The notes under the pieces are model-generated. The model worked only from the letters and a program-made list of their open reading frames with translations, was not told where the DNA came from and searched no databases. A program made the position numbers and the translations under genes. Below, in pieces: positions 47,416-54,913 of a DNA stretch of 64,000 nucleotides. Every line of letters begins with the position of its first letter. Positions within the stretch are counted from its first letter, which is position 1. The DNA is from CAVUOA01 sp963742955 (GTDB taxonomy: Bacteria > Bacteroidota > Ignavibacteria > Tepidaquicellales > OLB5), in contig CAVUOA010000009.1 in assembly GCA_963742955.1 (NCBI GenBank), positions 186,001-250,000 on the forward strand. Reading direction: 5' to 3'.

Positions 47416-47652
47416 TTACTTGTCTTCGTCAATCTCTAACTGGCCGCTCATATTGTGCTTTGCAGCAACGGCTGTCAGGAGTACCCTCATTGACTTAGCT
47501 GTTTTGCCCTGTTTGCCTATGACTTTTCCGAGGTCAGTTTTGGCAACATGCAATTTCAGTACAACCCTGTTTTCCTCGGAATTCTCATCGACTCGTACGC
47601 TGTTCGGTTCGTCAACTAAATTCTTTGCGATATACTCTATAAATTCCTTCAT
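47416..47652 (-). CDS. khpA: KH-domain RNA-binding protein KhpA
   Basis: A 78-residue single KH-domain protein. The GxxG RNA-binding loop is GKQG in KVIGKQGKTAKSMRVLL, with the N-terminal FIEYIAKNLVDEPNSVRV strand-helix typical of the family. It binds RNA and, in firmicutes, works with KhpB in cell size and sRNA regulation. It lies between rpsP and trmD, a widely conserved position. Confidence 0.93.
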   Translation of the reverse strand: MKEFIEYIAKNLVDEPNSVRVDENSEENRVVLKLHVAKTDLGKVIGKQGKTAKSMRVLLTAVAAKHNMSGQLEIDEDK

Positions 47653-47735
47653 CGCTTACTCCTTTTAAATGTGGTTTATTTTAGAATATGTATGTGAATT
47701 AAAGTACCAATAAACCCTGTATAAGACTACGCTCC

Positions 47736-48173
47736 TTAAGCAGTAGGAGCTGCGGGCTGTGATGCCGGCGCTGCCGGTTTTTCAGCCTCTTCCTTTTTCT
47801 TTTTCTTGTTTGTTTTTCTTCTCAGCCGTTTTTCTCCTGCCCTCTGCATTTTGCCTTCCTGAAGAGCAGACCATTTTGTAAACTCTTCATTTATTTTCTG
47901 CTCATCAGCGCCTTTTTTCATTAGGTGATGCTTAAGCATAATGCCTTTACGTGAAAGCAGATTCTTAACAGTGAATGTAGGCTGCGCGCCTGTTTTAAGC
48001 CAGTAAAATACTCTTGCTTCTTTTACATCTATTTTTGGAGGATTAGTTCCCGGGTCATAGTTTCCAACTGCTTCTATGAAGCGGCCATTTCTTGCCGCTC
48101 TTGAATCAGCCGCTACGATTTTATACAACGGCAGTTTTTTTCTGCCAATCCTTCTTAATCTGAGTTTTACCAA
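47736..48173 (-). CDS. rpsP: Ribosomal protein S16
   Basis: Small-subunit assembly protein. The first about 80 residues are the conserved domain (VKLRLRRIGRKKLPLYKIVA, GRFIEAVGNYDPGTNPP, VFYWLKTGAQPTFTV). The remaining 65 form a lysine/arginine-rich helix and an Ala/Pro/Glu tail, longer than in E. coli but common in FCB-group bacteria. The gene is 33 bases after the corrected ffh stop. Confidence 0.96.
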   Translation of the reverse strand: MVKLRLRRIGRKKLPLYKIVAADSRAARNGRFIEAVGNYDPGTNPPKIDVKEARVFYWLKTGAQPTFTVKNLLSRKGIMLKHHLMKKGADEQKINEEFTKWSALQEGKMQRAGEKRLRRKTNKKKKKEEAEKPAAPASQPAAPTA

Positions 48174-48206
48174 TATTTATGCTCCGTTAGTATTGTTAAT
48201 ATATAA

Positions 48207-49551
48207 TTAATTAAAATTAGGTAAATTAAAGTTTTTAAACAAATTATTAAATTTGCCCTTTTTCATTTGTTTTATCATTCTCTGCATTTCGTGGAACTGT
48301 TTAATAACCTTGTTTACGTCCTGAATCAGTTGTTCCGCTGCCGGATGCTATGCGTTTTCTGCGTGAACCGTTGAGTAAATCAGGTTTTTCGCGTTCTTTA
48401 TTTGTCATTGAAGTAATCACCGCTTCTACCTTTTTCAGCGGTTTTTCATCAATTTCCTGTCCTTTCATCATCCTGTCAGCCCCGGGAATCATCCCCACTA
48501 TCTGCGAGAGCGGTCCCATTTTCTTAATCTGGTGGAGCTGTTCGAGGAAATCATTGAAATCGAATTTATTGCTTCTGAATTTTTCTTCGAGCTTCCTGAT
48601 TTTTTTCTCGTCCATCTCCTGGGGCAGAGTTTCGGCGGCTTTTTCAACCAGCGAAGTTAAATCGCCTTTGCCCAGAATTCGTGATGCCATCCTTTCGGGA
48701 TAGAAAGGCTCAATTGCATCGAGCTTCTCGCCAATACCGACAAACTTAATAGGCTTGGTTACAACAGCGCGTATTGAAAGCGCTGCGCCGCCTCTTGTAT
48801 CACCATCAAGCTTGGTTAAGATTACACCGTCGTAATCAAGCTTATCATGAAATGCTTTTGCAGTGTTAACCGCATCCTGTCCTGTCATTGAATCAACCAC
48901 AAAAAGTATTTCGGAAGGGTTAAGCTTTGCTTTCAGCGTTTCAACTTCCTTCATCATTTCTTCATCGATAGCAAGACGACCGGCTGTATCAACAATCAGT
49001 GTATCCTTCATGTTCTTGCGGCAGAAATCCATTGCGTTCAATGCGATTTTCACCGGCTCTTTTGAATCTTCGCTGTAAACACTCACACCGATTTGTTCGC
49101 CGAGAACTTTAAGCTGCTCAATAGCAGCGGGACGGTAAACGTCACATGCTGCAAGAGCGGGGGAGCGTCCTTTTGAACGCAGGTGTTTAGCCAGCTTTGC
49201 CGAAAACGTTGTCTTACCCGAACCCTGCAAACCAACAAGCATTATTACCGATGGAATTTGATTTGAGAACTTTAAATCGGTTCTCTTTTCGCCCATGAGT
49301 TTAATAAGCTGTTGTGTGATTGTATCAATCATCAGCTTGCCCGGGTTGATGCTTGAAACTATATTTTTTGAAAGAACTTCTGCTTTAACAGTTTCGGTGA
49401 AATCTTTTACGACTTTGTAATTAACGTCAGCATCCAGCAGGACGCGCCTTACTTCGCGTAAAAAATCATCAATGCCCTGCTCAGTGACCTTGCCTTTGCC
49501 TTTAATGAACTTGAATATTCGGTCAAATTTACCGCTTAAATCTTCAAACAT
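48207..49551 (-). CDS. ffh: Signal recognition particle protein Ffh (frameshifted near the C-terminus)
   Basis: GTPase that delivers nascent membrane proteins to the Sec channel. The NG domain is intact: G1 loop LVGLQGSGKTTFSAKL, DVYRPAAIEQL, the DTAGRL loop and TKLDGDTRGG. The M domain binds SRP RNA (NGSRRKRIASGSGTT). There the frame breaks to a short false end. Removing the extra C at 48327 (plus strand) continues with IQDVNKVIKQFHEMQRMIKQ and a lysine/asparagine-rich tail to a stop at 48207, the usual family ending. The shift is probably a sequence error. It is the first gene of the rpsP-trmD-rplS unit. Confidence 0.95.
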
Positions 49552-49677
49552 TTATTGTAACAGGACCCCCGTAAAGGCTAAAATACCTCCGTATTCGGCG
49601 GAGGCATAAAGCCGGATTATTAGTATAGCCTGTAAAAATAACTATTTTTCAATACTTAATCAAGTAAAATGATGTGT

Positions 49678-49712
49678 CATTCCCGCCCCGATATTCATCG
49701 GGGTAAACTCCA
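49678..49712. repeat. REP-like hairpin (CCCCGAT / ATCGGGG)
   Basis: CCCCGAT and ATCGGGG pair around ATTC, preceded by GTCATTCCCG, so that the other strand reads hairpin then CGGGAATGAC. This is the same layout as the other REP-like units of the region. Confidence 0.55.
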
Positions 49713-49770
49713 GCCGGGTCTCCTGAATCAATACTAAAATGATGAAATCCAAGAATTTCCAATAACTTGT

Positions 49771-50146
49771 CATTCCGGACTTGATCCGGAATCCGATTAA
49801 CCGATGATTTAATAGTCAAAACATTCCCCCTTTGAAGGGGGTAAGTCCGAAGGACTCCTTCGGAGGGGGATGATTGCCACCAAGACACCTGCCTTCAGCA
49901 GGCAGGCAAAGACTCTAAGTCTCTACATCAAATAATTTGTCATTCCGGACTTGATCCGGAATCCGGTTAACCGATGATTTAATAGGCAAACCAATCCCCC
50001 TTTGAAGGGGGTAAGTCCGAAGGACTCCTTCGGAGGGGGATGATTGCCACCAAGACACCTGCCTTCAGCAGGCAGGCAAAGACTCTAAGTCTCTACATCA
50101 AATAATTTGTCATTCCGGACTTGATCCGGAATCCGGTTAATAGATG
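49771..50146. repeat. Tandem 170-bp direct repeat (two copies plus a partial third)
   Basis: CATTCCGGACTTGATCCGGA recurs at 49771, 49941 and 50111, exactly 170 bases apart, and the sequence between is nearly identical. Each unit carries three hairpins: TTCCGGA/TCCGGAA, a CCCCCTTTGAAGGGGG hairpin followed by GAAGGAC/CTCCTTC arms, and GCCTGCCTTCAGCAGGCAGGC. The third copy breaks off after about 35 bases. No coding frame is maintained. Confidence 0.9.
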
Positions 50147-50158
50147 TTTTGTAGTGGC

Positions 50159-50178
50159 GTCAGGTCTTACGACCTGAC
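50159..50178. repeat. Perfect hairpin (GTCAGGTC / GACCTGAC)
   Basis: An 8-bp perfect stem with a TTAC loop, just after the third partial copy of the 170-bp repeat. It resembles other short intergenic palindromes of this region; no T run follows. Confidence 0.6.
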
Positions 50179-50190
50179 ACATGAAACGAC

Positions 50191-50329
50191 AAACCCCTTG
50201 TACCGATGAGCATCGGTACACTCCCCTTTACACAAAGGGGAGACATGCAATGTCCTCCCTTTACTAAAGGGAGGTGCCGGAGGCGGAGGGTATGCAATTC
50301 TTGGTGCCTTTGTGTCTTGGTGGCGAATG
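50191..50329. repeat. Dispersed repeat A, copy 1
   Basis: Begins AAACCCCT, then a variable hairpin (GTACCGATG/CATCGGTAC), a CTCCCCTTT/AAAGGGGAG hairpin, CCTCCCTTTACTAAAGGGAGG and a GGTGGCGAATG end. The same order recurs at 51008-51131 with a different first hairpin. Confidence 0.8.
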
Positions 50330-50387
50330 TTATATTGTAGTGACGTAAATGTTTCCCGACGTGTTACAGGAACTTTACAATTATTAA

Positions 50388-50794
50388 TTATTTCACAAAA
50401 ACTATTTTAATCGTCCCGCTGAATTTCATATGATACGTATACGTTGATTCTATAATTCTGCATTTAAGACTATATAATAAATACCGCTTTTAAACGAAGT
50501 TCCAGAAACATATGCTGCAAGTCAAAGTAATAATTCCCGGCCTCCTAATCTAATAGCCGGATGAGTAAACGATTATTATATCGTTAATATCATGCAGTTC
50601 TATTTTAACAATTGAAGTATCTGGAATCCCAAATCTAGTTTTCATGTACGAGTGATCAAACGGTTTATTGAAGTAATATCCATCGGGTATTTTATCATGA
50701 ATTTATAAAAATAGCTTGTATCTTTTGGCTGAGAAAATACTTTAAATGTTAGTAAAAGTAAAGCAAGTAGGAGAAAAATAATACTATATTTCAT
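50388..50794 (-). pseudogene. Decayed small secreted protein with T9SS-like C-terminus
   Basis: An ATG at 50794 gives a signal peptide (IIFLLLALLLLTFKVFSQ) and then breaks frame several times. Translating the successive frames gives DKIPDGYYFNKPFDHSYMKT, RFGIPDTSIVKIELHDINDI, GNYYFDLQHMF, SFKSGIYYIVLNAE and a last HMKFSGTIKIVFVK before TAA at 50388. The middle and end resemble the strands of a type IX sorting domain (SGIYYI and the KIVFVK tail). At least three shifts are needed, more than the one-base errors elsewhere, so this is more likely a real pseudogene. Confidence 0.6.
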
Positions 50795-50916
50795 TTTATT
50801 GGAGTTAATTTGTATAAAGATAAATAAATCGATTTAAAACAAAAATGTAAAATCTTTGAATCTGCGGATGTTTTAATTCTTTGTGTCTTTGTATCTTGGT
50901 GGCGAATGTAATCTGT

Positions 50917-50997
50917 GAATCTGTGGCGTCATCCCCCTTGCCCCCTTCGAAGGGGGAATTAAATCCTGTAAATTCTTTAATCCTGCGAATCCAAATT
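50917..50997. repeat. Dispersed repeat B, copy 1
   Basis: Runs from GAATCTGTGGCGTCATCCC through a CCCCCTTCGAAGGGGG hairpin to AATCCAAATT. A second copy with a longer hairpin lies at 51188-51289. Confidence 0.7.
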
Positions 50998-51007
50998 AAG
51001 ACACTAC

Positions 51008-51131
51008 AAACCCCTCGTCACTTCGTGACACTCCCCTTTACGCAAAGGGGAGACGTGCAATGTCCTCCCTTTACTAAAGGGAGGTGCCGGAGACGGAGGG
51101 TTTGTCAATTCTTTGTGCCTTGGTGGCGATG
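51008..51131. repeat. Dispersed repeat A, copy 2
   Basis: Same order of elements as copy 1 at 50191-50329, but the first hairpin is GTCACTTCGTGAC instead of the GTACCGATG hairpin, and single bases differ elsewhere. Confidence 0.8.
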
Positions 51132-51145
51132 TTGACTGCTGATTC

Positions 51146-51183
51146 CCGCCTGAGCGCCTGCCTGCTGCAGGCAGGGGAATGAC
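51146..51183. repeat. REP-like hairpin with GGGAATGAC end
   Basis: GATTCCCGCCTGAG, then GCCTGCCTGCTGCAGGCAGG and GGAATGAC. The CCTGCCTGCTGCAGGCAGG stem is shared with the copy at 52441-52484. Confidence 0.7.
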
Positions 51184-51187
51184 AAAT

Positions 51188-51289
51188 GAATCTGCGGCGT
51201 CATCCCTCCTCCAAAGGAGTCCTTCGGACTAGCCCCCTTTATAAGGGGGATTAAATCCTGTAAATCCTTTAATCCCATAAATCCAAATT
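51188..51289. repeat. Dispersed repeat B, copy 2
   Basis: GAATCTGCGGCGTCATCCC to AATCCCATAAATCCAAATT. Between them lies a longer compound hairpin (CCTCCAAAGGAG and GTCCTTCGGACTAG) than in copy 1. Confidence 0.7.
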
Positions 51290-51352
51290 CAGACTTTCCT
51301 TTGTGCTCTTTGTGTTCTTTGCCTGCCTGGCAAAGACAGGTGGTGAGTTTAT

Positions 51353-51389
51353 AAAATAAAAAGGACAATGCTTTTTAGGCATTGTCCTT
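51353..51389 (-). terminator. Intrinsic terminator of the putative non-coding RNA
   Basis: AAGGACAATGC pairs with GCATTGTCCTT (11 bp, perfect) around a 7-base loop. On the minus strand it is followed by TTTTTATTTTAT. No minus-strand protein gene lies upstream. Confidence 0.8.
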
Positions 51390-51589
51390 AAAGGGTTTAG
51401 AGGCTCGGCTTCGGCATTTAAGCAGAAGCCACATCGTTTTTTCTCCTGCCCAACAACCTGCATCGAGAATTCCGCTCAGGTTGTCACTCTGAACTTGATG
51501 GTGATTCATCTACCAGGTTCAGGCAAGACGAGCACCCCCATGAATTTTTCTATTTGACACGCATCCTCCTTTCCGAGGAATGTACCTCT
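51356..51589 (-). ncRNA. Putative structured non-coding RNA
   Basis: A stretch of about 230 bases on the minus strand is bounded by a good sigma-70 promoter and a strong intrinsic terminator, with no protein frame worth calling inside. Visible pairings in order are TCCTC/GAGGA around GGAAAG, a TCTTGCC...GGCAGGA closing stem, TGAAC/GTTCA, an 8-bp ACAACCTG/CAGGTTGT hairpin, GGCTTC/GAAGCC and a possible outer AGAGG/CCTCT. I do not recognise tmRNA, RNase P, 6S or SRP RNA signatures. Part of the sequence resembles an intergenic repeat, so it could also be a repeat that happens to be transcribed. Confidence 0.5.
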
Positions 51590-51595
51590 GCACGC

Positions 51596-51624
51596 ATTAT
51601 AGTGAAATAAGTTAAGATTCGCAA
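51596..51624 (-). promoter_or_regulatory. Sigma-70 promoter TTGCGA-17-TATAAT
   Basis: On the minus strand TTGCGA (51624-51619) and a perfect TATAAT (51601-51596) are separated by exactly 17 bases. The predicted start is near 51589. It is the best promoter match I see in the window. Confidence 0.7.
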
Positions 51625-51654
51625 CAACTGAATAAGCTAATTGGAAGATTGACC

Positions 51655-51689
51655 ACTGATTACACTGATTACACTGATTACGCTGATTA
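51655..51689. repeat. Tandem 9-bp repeat (ACTGATTAC)
   Basis: ACTGATTAC occurs three times in a row, followed by a fourth copy with one change (GCTGATTA). Confidence 0.8.
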
Positions 51690-51911
51690 AGTGGATTGGA
51701 ACGTTTGAAGATATTATTTAGCCCCTCTCCTCCTAGGAGAGGGGATGGGGTGAGGTTTATTTTGCGTAATCATTTTAATCCCGTGAATCTGTGGTTCAGA
51801 CAAATTATCATTGTAATCATTTTAATCCCCTTAATCTACCCGATGCATATCGGGGCAGTCATACTACTATAAAATAATATACTAAATATCAATGCTTTAA
51901 GAAAATAATAC

Positions 51912-51940
51912 TTGACATTTGCGATTTTCCGTTTTAGATT
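51912..51940 (+). promoter_or_regulatory. Orphan sigma-70-like promoter TTGACA-17-TAGATT
   Basis: A consensus -35 (TTGACA, 51912-51917) and a near-consensus -10 (TAGATT, 51935-51940) at 17-base spacing on the plus strand. No ORF with a ribosome binding site follows; a 6-bp hairpin with a GAAA tetraloop (CCCTGC/GCAGGG, 51955-51970) lies just past the predicted start. Confidence 0.45.
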
Positions 51941-52166
51941 TATTACAGCACGTACCCTGCGAAAGCAGGGGTCTCATTAATATATAGTTGAATTCCTGAT
52001 TTAAAAAAATGAGATAATTGTTCTTTTAAAAATATTGAAAACATCCAAAATTTCAAATGCCGGTATGAAACCTTAATTTTAGTTTGGATTTGCAATTTTT
52101 TGAATTAGTTACCCCCCTAAAATGGCACTATAAGGCAGGTAAAATCAAGAGGTTGAAAAGTTCATA

Positions 52167-52182
52167 GGTAACTTAAGTTACC
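52167..52182. repeat. Perfect 16-bp palindrome
   Basis: GGTAACTTAAGTTACC reads the same on both strands. It is flanked by two similar C-rich stretches (GTTACCCCCC at about 52107 and GTTACCCTCCCATACCCCCC from 52176). It could be a protein-binding dyad or one more mobile palindrome. Confidence 0.6.
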
Positions 52183-52296
52183 CTCCCATACCCCCCATAT
52201 AAAAAATAGCGAAAATTGTAAAATTGTGAGATAGAAAATATTAAGAGATGAAGCGGAATCCCGATGAATTTACCCCGTGTACTCGGGGCACAATAC

Positions 52297-52335
52297 TTTG
52301 TATTTACATTTTGTACTTACACTTTGTACTTACAC
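52297..52335. repeat. Tandem 13-bp repeat (TTTGTACTTACAC)
   Basis: Three consecutive 13-base units; the last two are identical and the first has two changes. Confidence 0.8.
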
Positions 52336-52389
52336 TAAAAATAAGGTTTCCATTAAAACAATTTGCGTTAATTCTTGTAATTCGTGCTT

Positions 52390-52422
52390 AAAAAAAGACC
52401 TGTCAGAATTAACTAACAGGTC
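52390..52422 (-). terminator. Rho-independent terminator after lat
   Basis: On the minus strand GACCTGT and ACAGGTC form a 7-bp perfect stem with a 12-base loop, followed by seven Ts. It lies about 80 bases after the lat stop. Confidence 0.85.
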
Positions 52423-52440
52423 AGGAATATCGGTTAATCG

Positions 52441-52484
52441 GATTCCCGCTTTCGCGCCTGCCTGCTGCAGGCAGGGGAATGACA
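52441..52484. repeat. REP-like hairpin with GGGAATGAC end
   Basis: GATTCCCGCTTTCGC, then GCCTGCCTGCTGCAGGCAGG and GGAATGAC, between the lat stop and its terminator. It is nearly the same as the unit at 51146-51183. Confidence 0.7.
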
Positions 52485-52498
52485 ATTATGTTTATGGA

Positions 52499-53863
52499 TT
52501 AGAACTTAGCTAAGCATGTGTCTAATACACTAACAGCTTCATCGATTTGTTCTTTTGTAATTATAAGCGCCGGTCTGAAGCGTATGCTCTGCACGCCTGA
52601 GCCGAGTATAGCAACGTGGTTATCGAATGCCATGTCTCTTAATTTGTTGCGCTGTTCGGCTGAGGGTAAATCCATTGCGCAGAAGAGTCCTTTGCCTCTT
52701 GCATTGGTGATGAGGTTAGGATATTTCTCTTCAAGTCCGTGCAGTTTGTTAAGAAGGTGGTCACCGACCACTCGTGCATTCTCGACGAGGTTTTCCTCGT
52801 AGATAATTTCAAGGTATTTCTTGAAGCGGACCATATCAACAATGTTTCCGCCCCAGGTTGAGTTCAGGCGGCTTGACTGGTGAAATACATTATCGGCAAC
52901 GTCATCTATCCTGTTAGAAACAAGGATACCGCACACCTGTGATTTCTTGCCGAATGAAATTATATCAGGCTGTACGTAATGCTGGTGAGCCCACCACTTG
53001 CCGGTCATTCCGACACCGGTCTGGATTTCATCGATGATGAAGAGCATTTCGTTTTCATCGCAGATGGTTCTAAGCTGCTCAAAGAATTCCTTGCGGAAGT
53101 GGTTATCGCCGCCTTCGCCCTGTATGGCTTCGATAATTAAGCATGCGATATCGTCTTTATTATCGGTTAATGCTTTTTTGATTTCGCCGATAGCCTGCTG
53201 TTCAAGCTTGATTACTTCATCTAAGTTGTTCTCGTTCATCGGGAACTTCACTATAGGCGGGGTAATTCTCGGCCAGTTGAATTTGGGATACAGCGCGGTC
53301 TTAACCGAATCGGTGTTGGTTAATGACATTGTGTATCCGCTTCTGCCGTGGAAACAGCGTTTGAAATGGATAACCTGGTGTCCTTTTTCTTCCTTGTATC
53401 CTTTTTTGAAGTTCTTCTTCACTTTCCAGTCAAATGCTGTCTTGAGCGCATTTTCAACCGCAAGCGCGCCGCCTTCGATGAAGAACGAATATTTGAAGTA
53501 GGGGGGCACTGCAATGTTGAAGAAGGTTTCAACAAACTCAGCCATCTCGGCGTTGTAAACGTCGGAATTAGAGGGCTTGTTGAGCGCAATGTGACCGATG
53601 TGGTTTATAAATTCAGGGTCAAGCATTTTGGGGTGGTTCATCCCAACGGGATTTGAAGCCACGAATGAGAACATATCAAGATAGTTTGCTTTCTTTCTTG
53701 AATCGTATAAATGTGCACCGCTTGATTTCTCAAGGTCAATGACAAGGTCAAGCCCGTCAACGAGCATGTACTTCTTAAGTGTAGAAAGCACATTATCGGG
53801 GGCGATGCGGTTTGTAATGTAGTTAGCGTTAGCCATCTCTTCTTTGAATAAAGTTTTGGTCAT
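52499..53863 (-). CDS. lat: L-lysine 6-transaminase
   Basis: Class III PLP-dependent transaminase of 454 residues that moves the epsilon amino group of lysine to 2-oxoglutarate, giving aminoadipate semialdehyde. Family features are YLDMFSFVASNPVGMNHPKM near the start, the cofactor-binding FIEGGALAVENALKTAFDWK, the FHGRSGYTMSLTNTD block, the IIDEIQTGVGMTGKWWAHQH strand with the PLP aspartate, and the Schiff-base lysine in ISFGKKSQVCG. Start choice: AAAGGAG lies 7 bases before the ATG. The gene is followed by a terminator, while asd is upstream on the same strand. The neighbour asd belongs to lysine synthesis, so lysine metabolism may link the two. Confidence 0.9.
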   Translation of the reverse strand: MTKTLFKEEMANANYITNRIAPDNVLSTLKKYMLVDGLDLVIDLEKSSGAHLYDSRKKANYLDMFSFVASNPVGMNHPKMLDPEFINHIGHIALNKPSNSDVYNAEMAEFVETFFNIAVPPYFKYSFFIEGGALAVENALKTAFDWKVKKNFKKGYKEEKGHQVIHFKRCFHGRSGYTMSLTNTDSVKTALYPKFNWPRITPPIVKFPMNENNLDEVIKLEQQAIGEIKKALTDNKDDIACLIIEAIQGEGGDNHFRKEFFEQLRTICDENEMLFIIDEIQTGVGMTGKWWAHQHYVQPDIISFGKKSQVCGILVSNRIDDVADNVFHQSSRLNSTWGGNIVDMVRFKKYLEIIYEENLVENARVVGDHLLNKLHGLEEKYPNLITNARGKGLFCAMDLPSAEQRNKLRDMAFDNHVAILGSGVQSIRFRPALIITKEQIDEAVSVLDTCLAKF

Positions 53864-53911
53864 AAGCTGCTCCTTTCGATATTATGTTGTTCAGCGTAAT
53901 GTAGTTCAATG

Positions 53912-54913
53912 TTATTTTCCTTTGAGCAGTTCTTCTGCAATCTGAACTGCGTTTGTTGCGGCTCCTTTGCGGATGTTGTCTGATACAATCCACATGTTAA
54001 GCCCGTTCTTTACAGATTCATCGTACCTGATTCTGCCAACGAAGACGTCATCTTTTTCGTTGGCATCTATTGGCATGGGGTATTCAAGGTGTTCGGGGTC
54101 GTCAACGAGTTTTATACCGGGTGCTCCCGCGAGTACCATACGGAGGTTTTCGAGCGAGAATTTCTTCTCGAACTCAATGTTGACCGATTCACCGTGTCCG
54201 CCAAGAGTCGGGATTCGTACACAGGTGCAGGTGATTTTCATGTCAGGTTTACCCATGATTTTGCGTGATTCGCCGATGACTTTCATTTCCTCTTTAGTGT
54301 AGCCGTTCTCATAAAATACGTCAATTTGGGGTATCGCATTATACGCAATCTTATGTGGGAAAACAGAGCTATCGACTATCTCATTAATGTCTTCTATCTC
54401 TTTGGTAAGTCTTGTTACACCCTTGTTCCCAATACCCGATACACTTTGATAGGTAGATACTACAACTCTCTTAATTTTAAAGTGGTTATCCAGTGGTTTT
54501 AAAGCAACTACTAGCTGTATTGTTGAGCAGTTGGGGTTAGCAATAATACCTTTATGTTTGAAGATTGCATCACGGTTTACCTCTGGAACAACAAGCGGAA
54601 CGTCTTTATCCATTCTGAAAGCGCTGCTGTTGTCTATCACTACTGCGCCGCTTTTAGCTGCAATAGGAGCCCAATCAAGTGAAATTGCCCCGCCAGCACT
54701 GAAAAATGCGAATTCAAGGTTCTTGAATACATCGGGTCCCAGTTTGTGGAGCTTGTAGTTCTTTTTGTTTACAGTGATTTCCTTGCCGTAAGATGCATCT
54801 GATGCTATAGCAACGATTTTCCCTGCGGGGAACTCACGCTCTTCGAGCAGATGAAGGATTTTTCGTCCTACAAGACCGCTTGCGCCGACTACTGCTATAT
54901 CGTGTAATCTCAT
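53912..54913 (-). CDS. asd: Aspartate-semialdehyde dehydrogenase
   Basis: Reduces aspartyl phosphate to the semialdehyde, the branch point to lysine, threonine and methionine. The 333 residues contain the NADP loop VVGASGLVGRKILHLLEERE, the phosphate site FFSAGGAISL, the catalytic cysteine in NPNCSTIQLV and the ESRKIMGKP region. Size is normal. The ATG overlaps the purM stop by 4 bases (ATGA), so the two are translationally coupled. The lat gene starts 48 bases after it. Confidence 0.95.
   Translation of the reverse strand: MRLHDIAVVGASGLVGRKILHLLEEREFPAGKIVAIASDASYGKEITVNKKNYKLHKLGPDVFKNLEFAFFSAGGAISLDWAPIAAKSGAVVIDNSSAFRMDKDVPLVVPEVNRDAIFKHKGIIANPNCSTIQLVVALKPLDNHFKIKRVVVSTYQSVSGIGNKGVTRLTKEIEDINEIVDSSVFPHKIAYNAIPQIDVFYENGYTKEEMKVIGESRKIMGKPDMKITCTCVRIPTLGGHGESVNIEFEKKFSLENLRMVLAGAPGIKLVDDPEHLEYPMPIDANEKDDVFVGRIRYDESVKNGLNMWIVSDNIRKGAATNAVQIAEELLKGK

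Larger units (their letters stand above)
49552..52498. other. Gene-poor repeat region between ffh and lat
   Basis: Nearly 3 kb with no intact protein gene. It holds a 170-bp tandem repeat, two pairs of dispersed repeats, many REP-like hairpins with AATGAC flanks, small tandem repeats of 9 and 13 bp, one decayed secreted-protein gene (50388-50794), one likely non-coding RNA (51356-51589), a second orphan promoter (51912-51940) and the lat terminator. ORFs over 60 codons in this stretch run through repeat sequence and show no protein-like features. Confidence 0.7.

Noticed and set aside
48301..48330. Genuine C-terminal truncation of Ffh
   Set aside because: The other frame continues with the conserved M-domain end, so the stop is explained by one extra base.
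49771..50146. CRISPR array
   Set aside because: The period is 170 bases with identical interior, not short repeats with unique spacers, and no cas genes are present.
51105..51463. ORFs of 64 and 87 codons on the minus strand
   Set aside because: They run through repeat hairpins and the putative non-coding RNA with its terminator, have no ribosome binding site and no protein-like composition.
51356..51589. SRP RNA, tmRNA, RNase P RNA, 6S RNA or TPP riboswitch
   Set aside because: The GGAA-capped helix 8 with its AGCA loop, the tRNA-like ends and tag frame of tmRNA, the GAGGAAAGTCC box of RNase P and the CTGAGA box of the TPP element were looked for and not found; GGGGGTGC and TGAACCTG alone are not enough.
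49552..52498. Insertion sequence or integrated element
   Set aside because: No transposase or integrase fragment was seen, and there are no long terminal inverted repeats; the region is made of small palindromic repeats.
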